Assembly: GCA_025738555.1 (NCBI GenBank)
Contig: JAOVFP010000004.1
Span: forward strand, 5,146,001-5,210,000
Direction of reading: 5' to 3'
Length of the DNA: 64,000 nucleotides
Source of the DNA: Cyathus striatus
Taxonomy: Eukaryota; Basidiomycota; Agaricomycetes; Agaricales; Nidulariaceae
Shown piece by piece: positions 24,010 through 36,092 of the stretch. The notes below the pieces were generated by a model. It had not been told where the DNA came from. It searched no databases and saw only the letters and a program-made list of their open reading frames with translations. Each line of letters opens with the position of its first letter. The stretch's first letter is position 1. Position numbers and translations under genes: made by a program.

Positions 24010-24865
24010 TGAGAGATCCAATCGGATAGTAACAGGGGACTATAAACTCATTAATTTGCGTGAATTAATATATCTTGTCTCTAAATATTCGATTATAGTA
24101 CTGGGATATTATAGTTTTAGCTTGTCATTGGATGCCTTACCGCAGCGTTTAGAACTTCAGACTACTTTTCCAGATCCTAAGCAAGTGGTGCTTGGCAAAA
24201 GTAGCTTTTTATTTCTAAGCTGTAGGACACATGTACATACAGATAATAAATAATTCTTACAGAAATAGTGACAGCTCAATGAGAGTGTCCCTAAATAGTC
24301 CCTGATCTTATCAAAATCTAAGCAACATGGATATGTGTATGTGATGGCTGAACAGCGGAACTCTGAGGCTAGAGAATAAGATTCATTCACTGAGAAACAC
24401 TAGACAAAGAGTAACATACATATCAACGGAAATAACTGTCCTACTGCAAAGGTGGAAGTGGAATTAAACTGTCCCATGAAGGGATATTTCCGTACTCGAC
24501 AGAGTTGCCATGATGCGGAGTGACCCTTCAGTGGATCGAAAACTTCAATTATTTGGGCCCTGTTGAACATAAACTGTTACCCACCAAATGTAGCAGAGAA
24601 TACTACAAGAAAACAAGTGAAAAGAGCGCTTTGAGATGAGTATAAGCACAGCACACAAATTGCAGTGCATGCATAGGCCTACAAGCAAAGTTAGATAACG
24701 ACAAGCAGATAAAGAGATGAGGAAGTACCCTGAAGGTTGGAAGGGTTAGTTGACATCGAGCCTTGAACTAGCCTGAAAAGATGTTTGGAACAAGTGTTTG
24801 GAGCTGGAAGGGGGGGTGGTAGGTGAGTCCATAGTCCCCTGTTACATCTGAGATCGGATCTGTAA
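24010..24865. mobile_element. Nested ~0.8-kb repeat with inverted GTAACAGGGGACTAT ends
   Basis: GTAACAGGGGACTAT at 24029-24043 is inverted at 24831-24845, and the match continues with two changes for ~7 bp inward and patchily outward (AGATCC near both ends). Internally it shares GGATGCCTTACCGCAGCG and GGCAAAAGTAG with 31075-31170. The 12-bp core recurs at 18036-18047 (inverted) and 30841-30852, so the family is present at least three times inside the big element. No coding capacity and no clean target duplication. Confidence 0.55.
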
Positions 24866-25894
24866 GGAACCAGATGTACTCACAGTCTACTTCGGTTGGG
24901 CAGCTCAGTTGGAATGTATTAACTAATGAACCAGTGTGTGCAAACAAGTCCTTGCCAAACAATGTCAGCTGACTGATGCGTCACCATTTAGAATCCCCCT
25001 TCCGTCTTTCTCCCTTATCCTTTCTTCATCATTCCTCAAGCTCCAAGCATCAGGTCAAGGGAGGATCAAGAATGGCAACTGGGTTATACCATCATCATTC
25101 CTTGCTTGACATTATCCGGTGGTGGGAGGGAGGGTCATAGGTTGAGGAACAGGGGTTATGTATATTGTTTTCTCATTCTACTATGCTCACACTTTTCTTT
25201 TTCTTTTTAGTTTCTTCTTGTCTGATACTTTGTGGGCATGGAAGTGCCCATATCTTCCCATACTCTTGGCTTTCGGAAACTCGAAGAAATCATGGGATTG
25301 ACAGTGGACGTTCTGGTCCTCTATGGCTGTTGTGCTGCACTTGCAGCTCTGGCAACCACATATACCCTTGGGGAGGGGCAGAAACTGTCTCCGTGCTGAC
25401 GCCATAGAGCCTCTCCAAGAAACTCATTCTCCACTGTCTCTTGGTTTCAAGGATCCTTGGATGTCAAGTTCTTGCTCCCTTTTACATATCTCTTGTGTCC
25501 CCACAATGGCCTCCGTACCTACCACCTGACTCTTAGTTTCCTCATCACTCCTTCAATTGGCTCCAACAGCATGAGAGCACACGCACGTCGGATTACTCCA
25601 GTAGCATTTTGCCATTGTATACTAGTACTTTAGTATTCAAATCTTACTTCTTTTTATGGCTTTAACCTTACCGTGCAACAACACACCTCGAGCCTTAAGT
25701 CTTATGAAGAGTGTCAACACCATTACCCTCAAGAATTATTCAATGCATAAGCTAAGTATTTGTTTAATGTTGTATGCTAACATCACCCTCTAGTTTCTCT
25801 CCTGTGGCCAATCAAGTCAGATAATGCTCGCTATGCGTTCTTCAGGTTAATCTTCCACACTGGCTGGCAAAGCAACATCGGAAATATAATTGAT
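24866..25894. other. Central spacer, nothing recognised
   Basis: Lies between the nested repeat and the 3' end of the right transposase copy. Overlapping open frames at 25165-25530 on both strands show no family-like content. Confidence 0.45.
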
Positions 25895-28858
25895 TTACTG
25901 GCGATAATAGCTTCCACCATTTTCTGAGCTTTGGAACTGACCGTAATATGATGGGTAAGATGACGAGCCACTCATCTGTTGGGGACGGGGAACTGCTAAA
26001 GTGTAAGGGGTTGGCCTTGTATTCTCTTGAGTACGGCATATCACTCCTGTGCTATGTGGGGTGTTTGTTATACTGTTGCTAGAGGAGGCTATTGATGTTT
26101 TTGATGTTTTCAACCCAAAAGAAAGCTGTGGTAGTGGTGGAATTACATCAGACTGATAAACTACCTTCTTCTGGGGTGATTTCCTTGGAGATTGTTTTGC
26201 AATGCGACGCTGTGAGAGAACTTGATGTCCAATGGATGTCTGTGCACAGCGATAGACAGTTGACAACTGGTCGTGAACATATATACCCAGTGTTGAATGT
26301 AATGTCAAACTTTCTTGCATCCGGAAGTCATAGTGCATTCTGCACATAATTCCTCCAAGTAATGTAAGGTTTATACCATCATGATTTATATTTTGATGCG
26401 CTTGCTCATTTCCATTTGTGGATGATGGTGATGCCTGCCAAATGTCCAAGGGTATTTTGCTCTGGGGGTGATATAATGCAGGAATGATGAACTTTGCATC
26501 AATCTTGTCCTTGAGCCAGACTATAAAATAAAGACTATAAGTTAATCATTGTACTGCAAGTTCAATGTTAAAATTGATTTACATTGTGCTTTCACTCCAC
26601 CCCTCCTAATTACTGCAATAGTCCCATCAATATCATACTCAGTTGTTGTTGCAATACTTAGCATTGCAATGTAAGCACTTTCTGATATCTGATTATGCAG
26701 ATCATGAATGTGCTGCTTAAAATGCATGGTACATAATCTATAAAACCACTTAAGGTGTTCATATGGATCAAGGTCTCTTAGTTGTCGTCTCAGCTCCATA
26801 GGACAGTATCCATCTATATCACGAGAGATTTGTTGACAATACATGCCTGCACCTGGTGAATAAGTTATAGATATGCTGTATGTGATGAAGTGGACAACTA
26901 AATACCTAATGCTTGCCCTCTATGAGCATCAGCTACCCAGATGTGGATTCCTGTACCATGAATATGATGAAAGAGTACTGGAAGTCCAGTAATTTTTTTT
27001 GCAAAGTCAAATATGCGAGTAAAAAGAATGCAATGTGCTCTTGCGGACTGTGATGTTGTGTATGCATGCGCTCCCACAATGGCTGTGACATCAGTTAGTT
27101 TGTAACTGCACACAGAAAAAATGTTATCATACAGATCATTCTATTTTCATCCCAAGTCTCCATCTCAAATTCCTGCCACTTTCCATGCACACGTTTAAAT
27201 GCAGTATCAATAGAGATATACCAAGCACAAAGAAGTGCAGATGCCATAAATTTTGACATGCATATAACTAGATAGAATACTTTACCACCTTCAATAATAT
27301 GAGTTTCAGCACAACATATATATACACTATCCTCTGGAAGGCTCGCATGCACATTCACAAGTTGTGTGGCACCTTACCAAAATATATTAGTTAGATTGTA
27401 TTATGATTGTGAGAATTAATGTACCAGTGAACCCAGTTCCATTTGGATACCGCTCCTTTCTAAGGTTATTTATAAGGCGACGAACATGATCAAAGTTTCC
27501 AAGTGAAGGATGCAGAGCTGAGAGTGGAGGATCAACAAATGAAGTCCAATTAGATTTCTGTCGTAGATTAGCTATGAATCCAGAATCAGTCATGAGTTTT
27601 CTAGGAGTTGCATCAGCTAGCTTCCAATCAAGTGTGATAAGCATAGCTGAAAAAACTTTCTCAATTGGAGGTGGTGTTTTAATGGGAGGTGGAGGATTGT
27701 GTGAATGAATACCCCTTGACATAATGATGACTTGGGGACATGCAAAAAGGTCATATGATGTGTAGATTGCAAATTTTACATTGCATCCTATGTGTGTCTG
27801 CAAAGTCCCCCTATGAAGTTCACCATTTGAAAATCGATGCCAATGTGCTAATGTTTTGCTTTAGAATTTTTGTTGTAGCCAGAGTCAAAGCTTACTTATG
27901 ACATTGATCTTTCTGCTCAGATGGTGAAGCTTGAAAGAACAGGATACAAGTGGGCCATATCCTTTAAAGTAAGCACACTCCTCAAAGAATTTAATACCCT
28001 GCTGATTTCTTGTAACAAGAGCAGTGAGGTATTGTATGTTGAACTCTTGCAAATTCCTGAGTATTAAATGTGCTTTATCTATGTGTGAGTGGTGTTCACA
28101 TCTAGTAATATAATTAATGAGACGACACATGAAATACAATGAACAAAACATACTGAAGGCGTGGCTGGCCATGTCTACCATATTTGATAATCATCTTCCC
28201 AGAACAGAGGCGGCCTTTGTGAACTTTACTCCGGCAGCCACTCAGAAATGTTCTTGAATGAACACTTTCATCACTACTGGCATCATCACTATCAGAATCT
28301 CCACCATAGTCGAAACGGAGATCAGAGGCATCAAACGAACACCCAGTTTCTTGGACCGCACAAAAAAAAGAAAGTGTTTTTGCAAAAACAATGTCTGCTG
28401 GGGTAGGTACACCAAAAGCTGGTGAATTGGAGTCAACGGTGCCTTCAAAATTACATTCACATCATTTCAATCCCCTACCTGCATAGGATATTATAAGATG
28501 TAAGTAGAATGAATGAATTATTTTAGTTTTACTCACAAGACATTGTCAACTTCTGACATGAGACTGGTTTACCATCAAAGTCCAGTAGAAGTTCACCACA
28601 GAACACGTAATCTACTGCTCCATGTTTACCACCAACAGAGTATTGGATGTTAAATTTAGGATGAGTATCATCTTGATTTACGCAGAAACAATGAGCAACA
28701 GTGCCCTTATCAGAAGTAGCAGCTTCTGGATATTCAATGATTTCACCAGGGGGATAGTCAAACAGTTTTTCAACAGTAAGTTGATGGTGGATGTAGACAT
28801 CACGAGTGAACAGGTGGTTGCATTGGGAAGGGATTCCAGAGGACGATGAATGAGACAT
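25895..28858 (-). pseudogene. MULE-like DDE transposase, right copy (inverted), at least one nonsense codon
   Basis: Same segment order as the left copy: VYIHHQLTVEKLFDYPPGE; GRGLK then a TGA at 28462-28464 where the left copy has Val; FFCAVQETGCSFDASDL; LILRNLQEFNIQYLTAL; CNVKF...CPQVIIMSRGIHSHNPPP; LHPSLGNFDHVRRLI; SIDTAFKRVHGKWQEFEMET; WVADAHRGQALG; LCTMHFKQHIHDL; then SPSSTNGNEQAHQNINHDGI with LTLLGGIM. The three Arg codons hit by TGA in the left copy are intact here (AGG, CGC, CGA), so this copy is the better template for the protein. The first exon differs from the left copy before the HHxLT block. TATTTAAGAC is conserved just upstream (~28900). Ends with a Ser/Pro/Tyr-rich low-complexity tail. 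Confidence 0.7.
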
Positions 28859-29759
28859 AACAAAAATTCATAAGACAAAACCAACAAAATATTACTCTAC
28901 GTCTTAAATACTTCTCCGGTGCTCCAGCGCACATACCATCCTCATGCCCTATTGAAACAGCCAAGTCCCCCACAACATTATTCATCGGCTTACATGCAAT
29001 GAAGGTCTGATAGTAAAATGTTTGTTAGCACCAGTGAGGCGCCGGAATATGAACTACACACCTTAGCTTCCGAGTCTAGCCGCACCCCAGTTATCTCGAA
29101 ACATCGGCCAACTTCAAGAACTCAAAGAGATTGTACGCCACACAATATTGCACAATGGCATCAATTCACCAAGAGTCTGTTGAGTATACACTAGCAGTTA
29201 TATCAGGGTATAGGAGCCACATACTGCGTCAATGATTCCGAACACCAATAGACCGGCAAACATGAAACTTTGAAGTCTTGGGTATGGGTGGTAGCGATCT
29301 TGAGCAATATATGTTATAAATTGTATCCCGGCAACTTGACAACACATTTGCACGAGCAAAGTGGGAGCAGCAATTGAGAAACTCTGCACTATGAAATGGG
29401 TGAAGTCGGGTGGGAATGACACTAGCTTGAGACCATTCAGTAATATGGTTACACATCCACAGCAGTGGGGGCCATCGTATACATGTATATTGAATCGTAC
29501 GATACAAACCTGTGTAAAAAATAAACATATAAGCCAGTCAGAAGAAGGTATTCACATACCACATAATGTGCACAATGTCCACCCTACCATCGCTGTTCAA
29601 TGTCCTTGGAACAGATCAGAAAAGTACACAGGAGTTAGTCAGATGGAGTACCCTCGCTGGAAGGATGGTGGTTATGGATTAGTAAGTTTACATTTCCTGA
29701 ACACATTTCCACAAGGTTAACTTACCGCATCTCTAACCCAGTCTGACAGAGAATGGTGA
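28859..29759. other. Spacer between the two cassette genes, right half
   Basis: Holds the conserved TATTTAAGAC promoter word of the transposase near 28900. A frame at 29198-29422 (-) encodes a hydrophobic stretch (FMFAGLLVFGIIDAVCG) that could be a fragment of a membrane-protein gene captured by the element; too short to name. Confidence 0.4.
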
Positions 29760-30610
29760 ATGTGTGTGCCCGATGAGGATTGCGCGGTGGTTGGAGTTAC
29801 GCGGCTTGCACTGGCCATGCTTCTGCGTGCTAACCGCACTGGATGGGAGCTCACGACCAGCCCGTATTGTCCCTACTGATAATGGGAATGTGTATGCATG
29901 CTGTTACGAGGGACTGTCAAAATGCGGTTATTCTGGTAAGTAAGCTGTAGCTCTCACCTGCACACTCATAGAGACTTCTACAGTGGACATCTCTAATGCG
30001 TACAAAAATGTGACCTTCAAATCAGAGTACCATAACCTCGTGACTGAAAGTAAGCATTCTACACTCACCAAGAGCTTAAGACTTACTTATGGTGGTAGGT
30101 CATGGGCACCCGGATATGGTAGGAGTCATATCCAGCCTTTTCCTTCAGCCAGAAGCGATCCGCATTAAAATCGGAACTATTGAACGTCTGAGTGGATATT
30201 GCGGTGAGCACAAGTCATGGTTCATGGACTTACAGGAGAGTAGTGAGTATAATCTCGCAGAGCAACCTCTGAGTCGAAGGAAATGAGGTTAGTTATCATG
30301 ATATTTTATTAGCCACATGTTACTCACATTTCTTATTCTAGTACGCACTCTTGAAGCCATACCCTTCCCAAGAAAGCTCCAGAAATCCTCCCCAGCATCT
30401 ACCAGGGTGAAACATGCCAGAAATAGTAGCAGAAATAAAGTCCAGGCCACGGAACGACCAGAAAACGAAGCCTCAAGGAGCAGTGCGAGCATGAGTGATG
30501 AAAGCAACTTGCTGTTGATTGAGGAGGATGTGCCAGAGCTCTGTACATCCTGTGGACTTTACTTCCCTCCAGATGTTCTAAGGCCTCATATCTTGGATTG
30601 TTCATACTAA
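29760..30610 (+). CDS. Transposon-borne C-x2-C-x11-H-x3-C protein, right copy
   Basis: Mirror copy of the gene at 18183-19065. Block 1 (~29750-29935) encodes CVCPMRIARWLELRGLHWPC, F-C, ALDGSSRPARIV and CCYEGLSKCGYSG before a GTAAGT donor. Block 2 (~30090-30290) has GHPDM and GYCGEHK. Block 3 (30350-30610) has basic KLQKSS..RNSSRNK and ends LCTSCGLYF...LRPHILDC. Eight or more Cys/His positions are kept against the left copy while much of the rest differs, which suggests selection on a metal-binding fold. Adjacent to and divergent from the transposase. Exact exon borders and start are unresolved; function unknown. Confidence 0.55.
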
Positions 30611-32119
30611 CTTGATGAACTTGCAGACATAAGGTGGTTGAGAGTGAGGGAAGAGAGTAGCTAGTAAAGTGCAGACAGGGATAATCCGAGTACCATTGAT
30701 TCAGCTTACTTACATAATACCATACAAACGAACCCAGCTGTCTAGCTCACCAGCTCACAGTTTCAAATGAACTGATGTGTTGACATATGTTGAAAATTCC
30801 CTGCTACTACCACATTTGGCACAGATCTGATGATCGAGATGTAACAGGGGACTCAAGACCGGTGGTAGGCCTCCTCCAGACGCAAAATCTGGAAGGGGGT
30901 CATATTCAATCTCAGCTGTCAACTAAGACGGATTTAGTAGCTGGCAGAGTGGCAGATCTCATTCTCATCTCGCTTAAGGCATCTGGAAGTTTATTCTGAA
31001 GTTCCAAACGCTGCGGTAAGGCACCCATTCAACATCCAAATTTCCATGCATGATATCTACAATCTGACATTAATGGATGCCTTACTGTAGTGTTTAGAAA
31101 CACAGACTACTTTTCTAAACCTTAAGCGAGTGGCGCTCGGCAAAAGTAGGTCTGAGTATCTAAACCATAGGACACTTGTACATGCACATCATAAACTTAT
31201 ATTACAGATTTCTAAACTGCGCCCCTGAACCTTTACTAATCTTATCGCAATTATAGAACCTTGAGTCCCAATAACATGAAGTACTTGGAGATGTACGCCG
31301 ACGTGTTCATCATTGGCAACTGCTGGAATGATAACGATGTTGAACCTCAACATTACTGCTTGCACCATTGAAGTTCAAAGCCAACAAAATTCGGATGGAA
31401 CAGGGAAGTTATTATTGCTATATCATGTTTCTCCCAATCCAGGTAGCTATATTATATATACATGTCATGTCGAGAGCTATATGTCTACAGGAAGCAAGGC
31501 CCATACCAATATTTCAATGTCTTGATGAATACATAATAATATACACAGCAAATAGAGGAGCCAACAAGCTACAGTAGATGAGTATGAGTTGCGATAAGAT
31601 CTCTTTGAAGGGACGATTGACGTCGGAGACTGAAAAGAGGTTTTGAAAGTGTGTTTAGAACTGGAGAGGGGGGGGGTAGGCCTCCTCCAGACTCGAAATC
31701 TGGAAGGGGGTCATGTTCAAGTTCAGCTGTCAACTAGGACCGATTAGGACAGCGGCACAGCGGCAGATCTCATTTTCATCTAGCTTAAGGTGTTTAGAAA
31801 TTTATTCTGTATTTCTAAACGCTGCGGTAAGGCATCCAATTTTCAGACTTAGGCTAAGTATTTGCGGAATTTCAACTACAAGCCGAACCATAAAATTAAA
31901 GCTTGCAAAAGCACTAGTTAAATTAATTGGCCTTCTCTTCAGAGAATGCATTTCCAGTGCTTTCTGCTAGTGACTGAGCTGTACATACCATTTCCTATAT
32001 AATTCACTTGTTATCTCATATGTATTTATACATCCTCTGACATATAGCTCATTAATGCAATAGGCTCGGTAACTCAACTGTTAATTTTTTATTAATATCC
32101 AATCTCTTGAATGATAATT
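30611..32119. repeat. Repeat-only right arm of the composite element
   Basis: Two direct repeats of ~160 bp, 30866-31026 and 31677-31837, both begin TAGGCCTCCTCCAGAC and end CTGCGGTAAGGCA; both contain CAGCTGTCAACTA and CAGATCTCATT. Between them 31075-31670 resembles the internal part of the nested repeat at 24010-24865. GTAACAGGGGAC stands at 30841. No gene seen. Confidence 0.6.
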
Positions 32120-32267
32120 AGCATTTGAGCGGCCGCTCAAGCAGCTCAACGAGCGGAGTTGCAATGAGCGGAGCGACCCTTGATTGGCTCAGCTCAGCTC
32201 ATTGAGCTGACAGCAGGAGAAGCTACTATGAGCCGAGCGGGAGCTGAGCTGAGCGGCGGCAACACTA
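32120..32267. repeat. Right terminal inverted repeat and subterminal motif array
   Basis: GAGCGGCCGCTC, CGAGCGGAG, GAGCGGAGCG, CTCAGCTCAGCTC, GAGCCGAGCGG and GCTGAGCTGAGCGG run up to the end GCGGCAACACTA, the exact inverse of the left terminus. Followed at 32268-32275 by the second ATACACAG. Confidence 0.75.
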
Positions 32268-32275
32268 ATACACAG

Positions 32276-34556
32276 GAAGGGGAAGGGGGTAGTAGATTGA
32301 TGGGTGTTGGACATTGGCTGGACCGTTGTCGTTCTAGCACTCAGGTTGAAGCTGCTAGCAGTGGTAGGTCACATACAGCTGCGGTACATGCAACGAGGGC
32401 GGAGCGACCGAGAAGGACGAAAAAGGTGAGGCAGCAAGAGAGAGCGAGGGGTAGACAAACCAGTCAGAACAGGGAGAGGGTCAAGTCAGACAAGTGAGAG
32501 GTGGGATGGGGGAAGACGAGGAGGCAGCGAGGGAAAAAGATGAAAGAGAATGCTTCCTGTGGCGAATCATCAGTTTCATATCAAATGTGTCAGTGGAAGC
32601 ATCCCAGTGCCCCAGGCCCCAGCTTCGCCAACGCTTTCGGGCTATCGTCGATCCATGCGAACCATCTCTTCTATCTCATCCACGCTTCTGACTCCTGTCC
32701 TTCCCAGGTGCTTAACGAACTCTGTAAGTATAATCCTGCGTGTTGTGCTCATGTAGAGATAGCTCTTATGGACAATGTATTCTTGGTATACCCTGTTTGC
32801 GAGCACTCGCTTCGTGCTGGGTCTGTGGAGAGAAGGAGTAAGCATGAAGACAGAAATCCAATGTTAAAGAGTACGTACACTTTCTTAAAATAAAGATACG
32901 AACTCTGTGACTGTAACTAGCCAGTGAAGTTGGCAACGTGAATCCCTGCATGCTTTCCTACAACCAGCTCTACATTGTTTCGAGGCATTCAGCGCGCCGA
33001 CTAGGCAAACCATGGTCCATGAGTTCCAGCAGGCAAAGGCATACTTTGGGCAACATACCTTCAGCGCGTGGCATATTGAGCAAATCTAACTATTTAGAGT
33101 AGAGACGTATGGTCTTCCGAAGCCTCTTTACCTGAAAACTATAAGATTACACAAATCCAAAATCAAAAGAAAACAAACATACTAGGAAACAGTGGGAGGT
33201 GTGAGGGAGGGGAGTGTCGCTTGAATTTCTTTCGTATGAAAATGTAGGAAGTATGATAAGCGAAGCTTTGAAATTTGAATGAAACTGAAGTAACGAAGAA
33301 TGTGGATGGTGGTACTACATAGGAAGTCAGCTTGTTTAATGTTGTTGATGACGACGAGCTCGACGTGAAAATCGCATCAGATGCGTCACACGATCACATG
33401 CATCACGCGCGTCTGCGTTACGCGTCAACCAGCTTGCCGGCGGTGCTGCATCCCAACCACAGTAACGACGCACACCTCTTGGCACTTGCCCACCTCTGCC
33501 ATGTTCACCTCTGTTCATTTCTATCTTTGCTTCACGTTTTTATCGGAAGATTCAGTCTATTGTGAGAGGCAGGAACTAAACGGCCCACGCGAGATCAAAG
33601 CTGACAGTGGAAGGTAATTATTACTTACTACGCGCTGGCCCGATATTGGTATGATTCAGATGTTAGTGGCCTAACGTGTGTAACTAAAGTATGATACATG
33701 AACTTTTGAACAGCCGCTAACATGATTTTGATTACCATCGTATGTAACGGTACCCTATGCGGTGAGCGCAAGACTCGTTATCGTGATGTATATCACTGCT
33801 GATAGTATGGACTCCTAGGGGAATAATATATACCTTATATGACAAGTTTCCTCAGTTGTGGAACAGTGCGAGTCAGTGACCTCGTGCGAAGTGAGTCACA
33901 GCCTCAGTCTTCCTGATGCTCTAACATATCGTTTCTCTCCACACTCTAACCTTCTTTCAGCATAATCAGTTTGGGGATATAAATATCGACCGTGGTTGTG
34001 AAACTATCTAACAGGATACACTCGACTGTATACCTGTTTAATTAACAGCCTACGAGCTATGTAGCGTGATTTAAACGAGATATCTACCGATTAGAAAGCA
34101 CTATCATAATCATGCTGCATGATATAGCTTTTAATATTCACTTCAGGATAAACAGCTTTGTGTGGTCAGTTCAGCTATACCATCAAATACCGTATCCAAG
34201 GTGAGCAACATTCTCATGCATCACGACCTGCCCACCCTACCCGAAGGTTCACCCCCAGATCGCAATACCATGGGAAGTGCTGTCTTAAACTGTTTTCAGA
34301 CAAAAGTATTACATTGAGGAGAGAAATCCTCCCCTTGTAAGACGCACAAGTCATATATTATGGATTATAGGAAGTTAGACATCATTACTCAGTTATTGTA
34401 GATGTGGACAGCTAATCGTATCAAATCCATTAGATCAAATAATAAACACGAACACGGCGGCAACTTCAATGAGCCCGACCTATCACCCTATCACCTCCAT
34501 CCTCGGAACAATTAAAGATATATCATATCATGTAGAGATGGGTACGCAATAGGTTG
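32276..34556. other. Intergenic, nothing recognised
   Basis: Right flank of the transposon and spacer. Several open frames (32180-32497, 32494-32893, 33332-33617) overlap in different frames and strands and carry no recognisable features. Confidence 0.45.
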
Positions 34557-34564
34557 TATATAAA
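34557..34564 (+). promoter_or_regulatory. TATA box of the second DUF6533 gene
   Basis: TATATAAA, 71 nt before the ATG at 34635. Confidence 0.6.
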
Positions 34565-34634
34565 CCCAACATCTCAACTTATCACATCCCCTAGTTCATC
34601 AGTAGCCGGACAAGAAAGCCACTTACTGCTTACT

Positions 34635-36092
34635 ATGACGCCTCTAGGAGATGACGCTACCCAAGAGCTATCTAACATGTAAGTGATAGCTATTCTATGA
34701 TGGTACTCCGTGATAATGATTGAATGATGTAATTTGAAGAATTTCAACAAAGTATTACTATATGGCAGCGTCCACCATCCTTCTGTATGACTATATCTTA
34801 AGCTTTCCACACGAGGCAAGTCGGTGTTTCGCACTATCATAAACTACTTCCATTGAGACTAAACTGGGTTATAGTTGGAATTCGTTTGGAGAGGGAAGAA
34901 AACTCCAGGTAAAGCCGAAGCCGAAATAAGTGTAACCATCATTCTAAATACTTTCTTCAAGCTACGATTTTGTTTTTCCTGGTAGGATGGTTCTCTGTCT
35001 GGTTAAAGTGCTAGCGTAAGATCTCATGAATATTTAGAACAGATATCTAAGCTTGGGATTCTGTATCATCATTTTAACATGTGCGTTTATTTAAATAACG
35101 ACTTCATGCTGATTCTCAAGTCACACAAGCGTATTTCTTGCCTGCGTGGACTGATAAAGTGAGTGTTTTGAAAAAAAAACTACCTAGATCTAACATGAAT
35201 GCGAAGATGTACGGTAATATCGATAAGCTGATAGGTCTCAATTCTTGAATCTTTCATACTGACTAAACCTTATAGCTGTTCCCAGTTCGCCATTGTGGAG
35301 TTTATACAAACTTTGCTTATATTCACCATAGCTGAAATATTTTTATCCCTTCGGTAAAGCACCTTCGTCGTCGATTGGTTGTTTTCCAGCTAACTCTTTT
35401 GTAGTGTCCATGTATTAACTAGGAGAAACAATTTGATTTCTGCCATCCTCGCACTTCATATCGTAGCGCAGGTAATCCTAGCAATGTATGCCTTGTCAAA
35501 ACTAGGTTCTTCGCAAAGTACGTAGTAACTATTTCTTCTTACACCAGGCTAACGACGAACAAGATGATAGTAGTCTAGTAGTACCAAACAAAAGTGATTT
35601 CATTTGGGGAATCGGAAACAAAAATGCATTTCAAAGTATGTGGATCGACGAAGATTTTACTTCTTTGCCCTTAACTCTATTTCGAAGTTTGCGAGCTTGT
35701 CCCAGCTAAACCGTCGTAAGAGAGTCATTTATTCGTTTCTCGAATGTGTCTCATTGGAAACCCCAAAGCTCTTATCCTACGCTTGCATACTTGGGCCTCG
35801 CCCTAAGTTTTGACTTAATGGTATTCATAATTACGCTGTCATCTACCATCAGGACCCGGTCGAGTTGGTTACCGACACTAAAATGGGTCAAAGTCATTCG
35901 ACGGGACGGAACGATATTCTTCTTTGCTATCTTTTCCTGTACCCTGATCTGGACAGTGTTAACATTTTCGAAGACATCCCAAAGCTTGAAATTCATAAGT
36001 GCGGAGTAAGTACTCCCACAACTACCACTCGATTTTATACTAAAGAAACTAATAACACTATCATACGCACGTGTAGGCCTGATTTAATGTGA
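34635..36092 (+). CDS. DUF6533 multi-pass membrane protein, second gene (middle exons incomplete)
   Basis: Supported exons: 34635-34678, 34740-34815 and 34858-34908, with phases matching. Exon 2 gives the hallmark YYMAASTILLYDYILSFPHE. Its donor is GCAAGT, so intron 2 is of the GC-AG class. After an unresolved gap, ~35276-35356 encodes CSQFAIVEFIQTLLIFTIAE plus IFLSLR, then NNLISAILALHIVAQ near 35423-35470. The last large exon (~35765-36006) has LGLALSFDLMVFIITLSS, then RDGTIFFFAIFSCTLIWTVL, which is the family's usual end. A final small exon gives a stop at 36090-36092. Seven-helix-like, function unknown, same family as the gene at 4412. The unresolved middle could hide damage. Confidence 0.7.

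Larger units (their letters stand above)
17634..32267. mobile_element. 14.6-kb composite DNA transposon carrying an inverted pair of a two-gene cassette
   Basis: Ends are perfect 12-bp inverted repeats (TAGTGTTGCCGC) flanked by an 8-bp direct duplication. Within ~130 bp of each end lie arrays of GAGCGG/CCGCTC and GCTGAGC/GCTCAGC motifs, as expected for transposase-binding subterminal repeats. Layout: left end, Cys/His protein gene (-), MULE-like transposase (+), central spacer, MULE-like transposase (-), Cys/His protein gene (+), right end. The two halves are mirror copies diverged at the protein level. Terminal features suit a hAT element but the only transposase inside is MULE-like; I see no hAT dimerisation region. 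It may have moved once as a macrotransposon, or been built by one copy inserting beside another. Confidence 0.75.

Noticed and set aside
29198..29422. Membrane-protein gene between the right cassette genes
   Set aside because: One hydrophobic stretch without neighbouring exons; at most a captured fragment.
17634..32267. hAT transposase inside the large element
   Set aside because: The ends suggest one, but I found no hAT C-terminal dimerisation pattern in any frame; both large genes are MULE-like.
17634..32267. KDZ (Kyakuja-Dileera-Zisupton) transposase
   Set aside because: The motifs expected for that group are not present, while the MULE-type first Asp, second Asp and C-x2-H-x3-H are.
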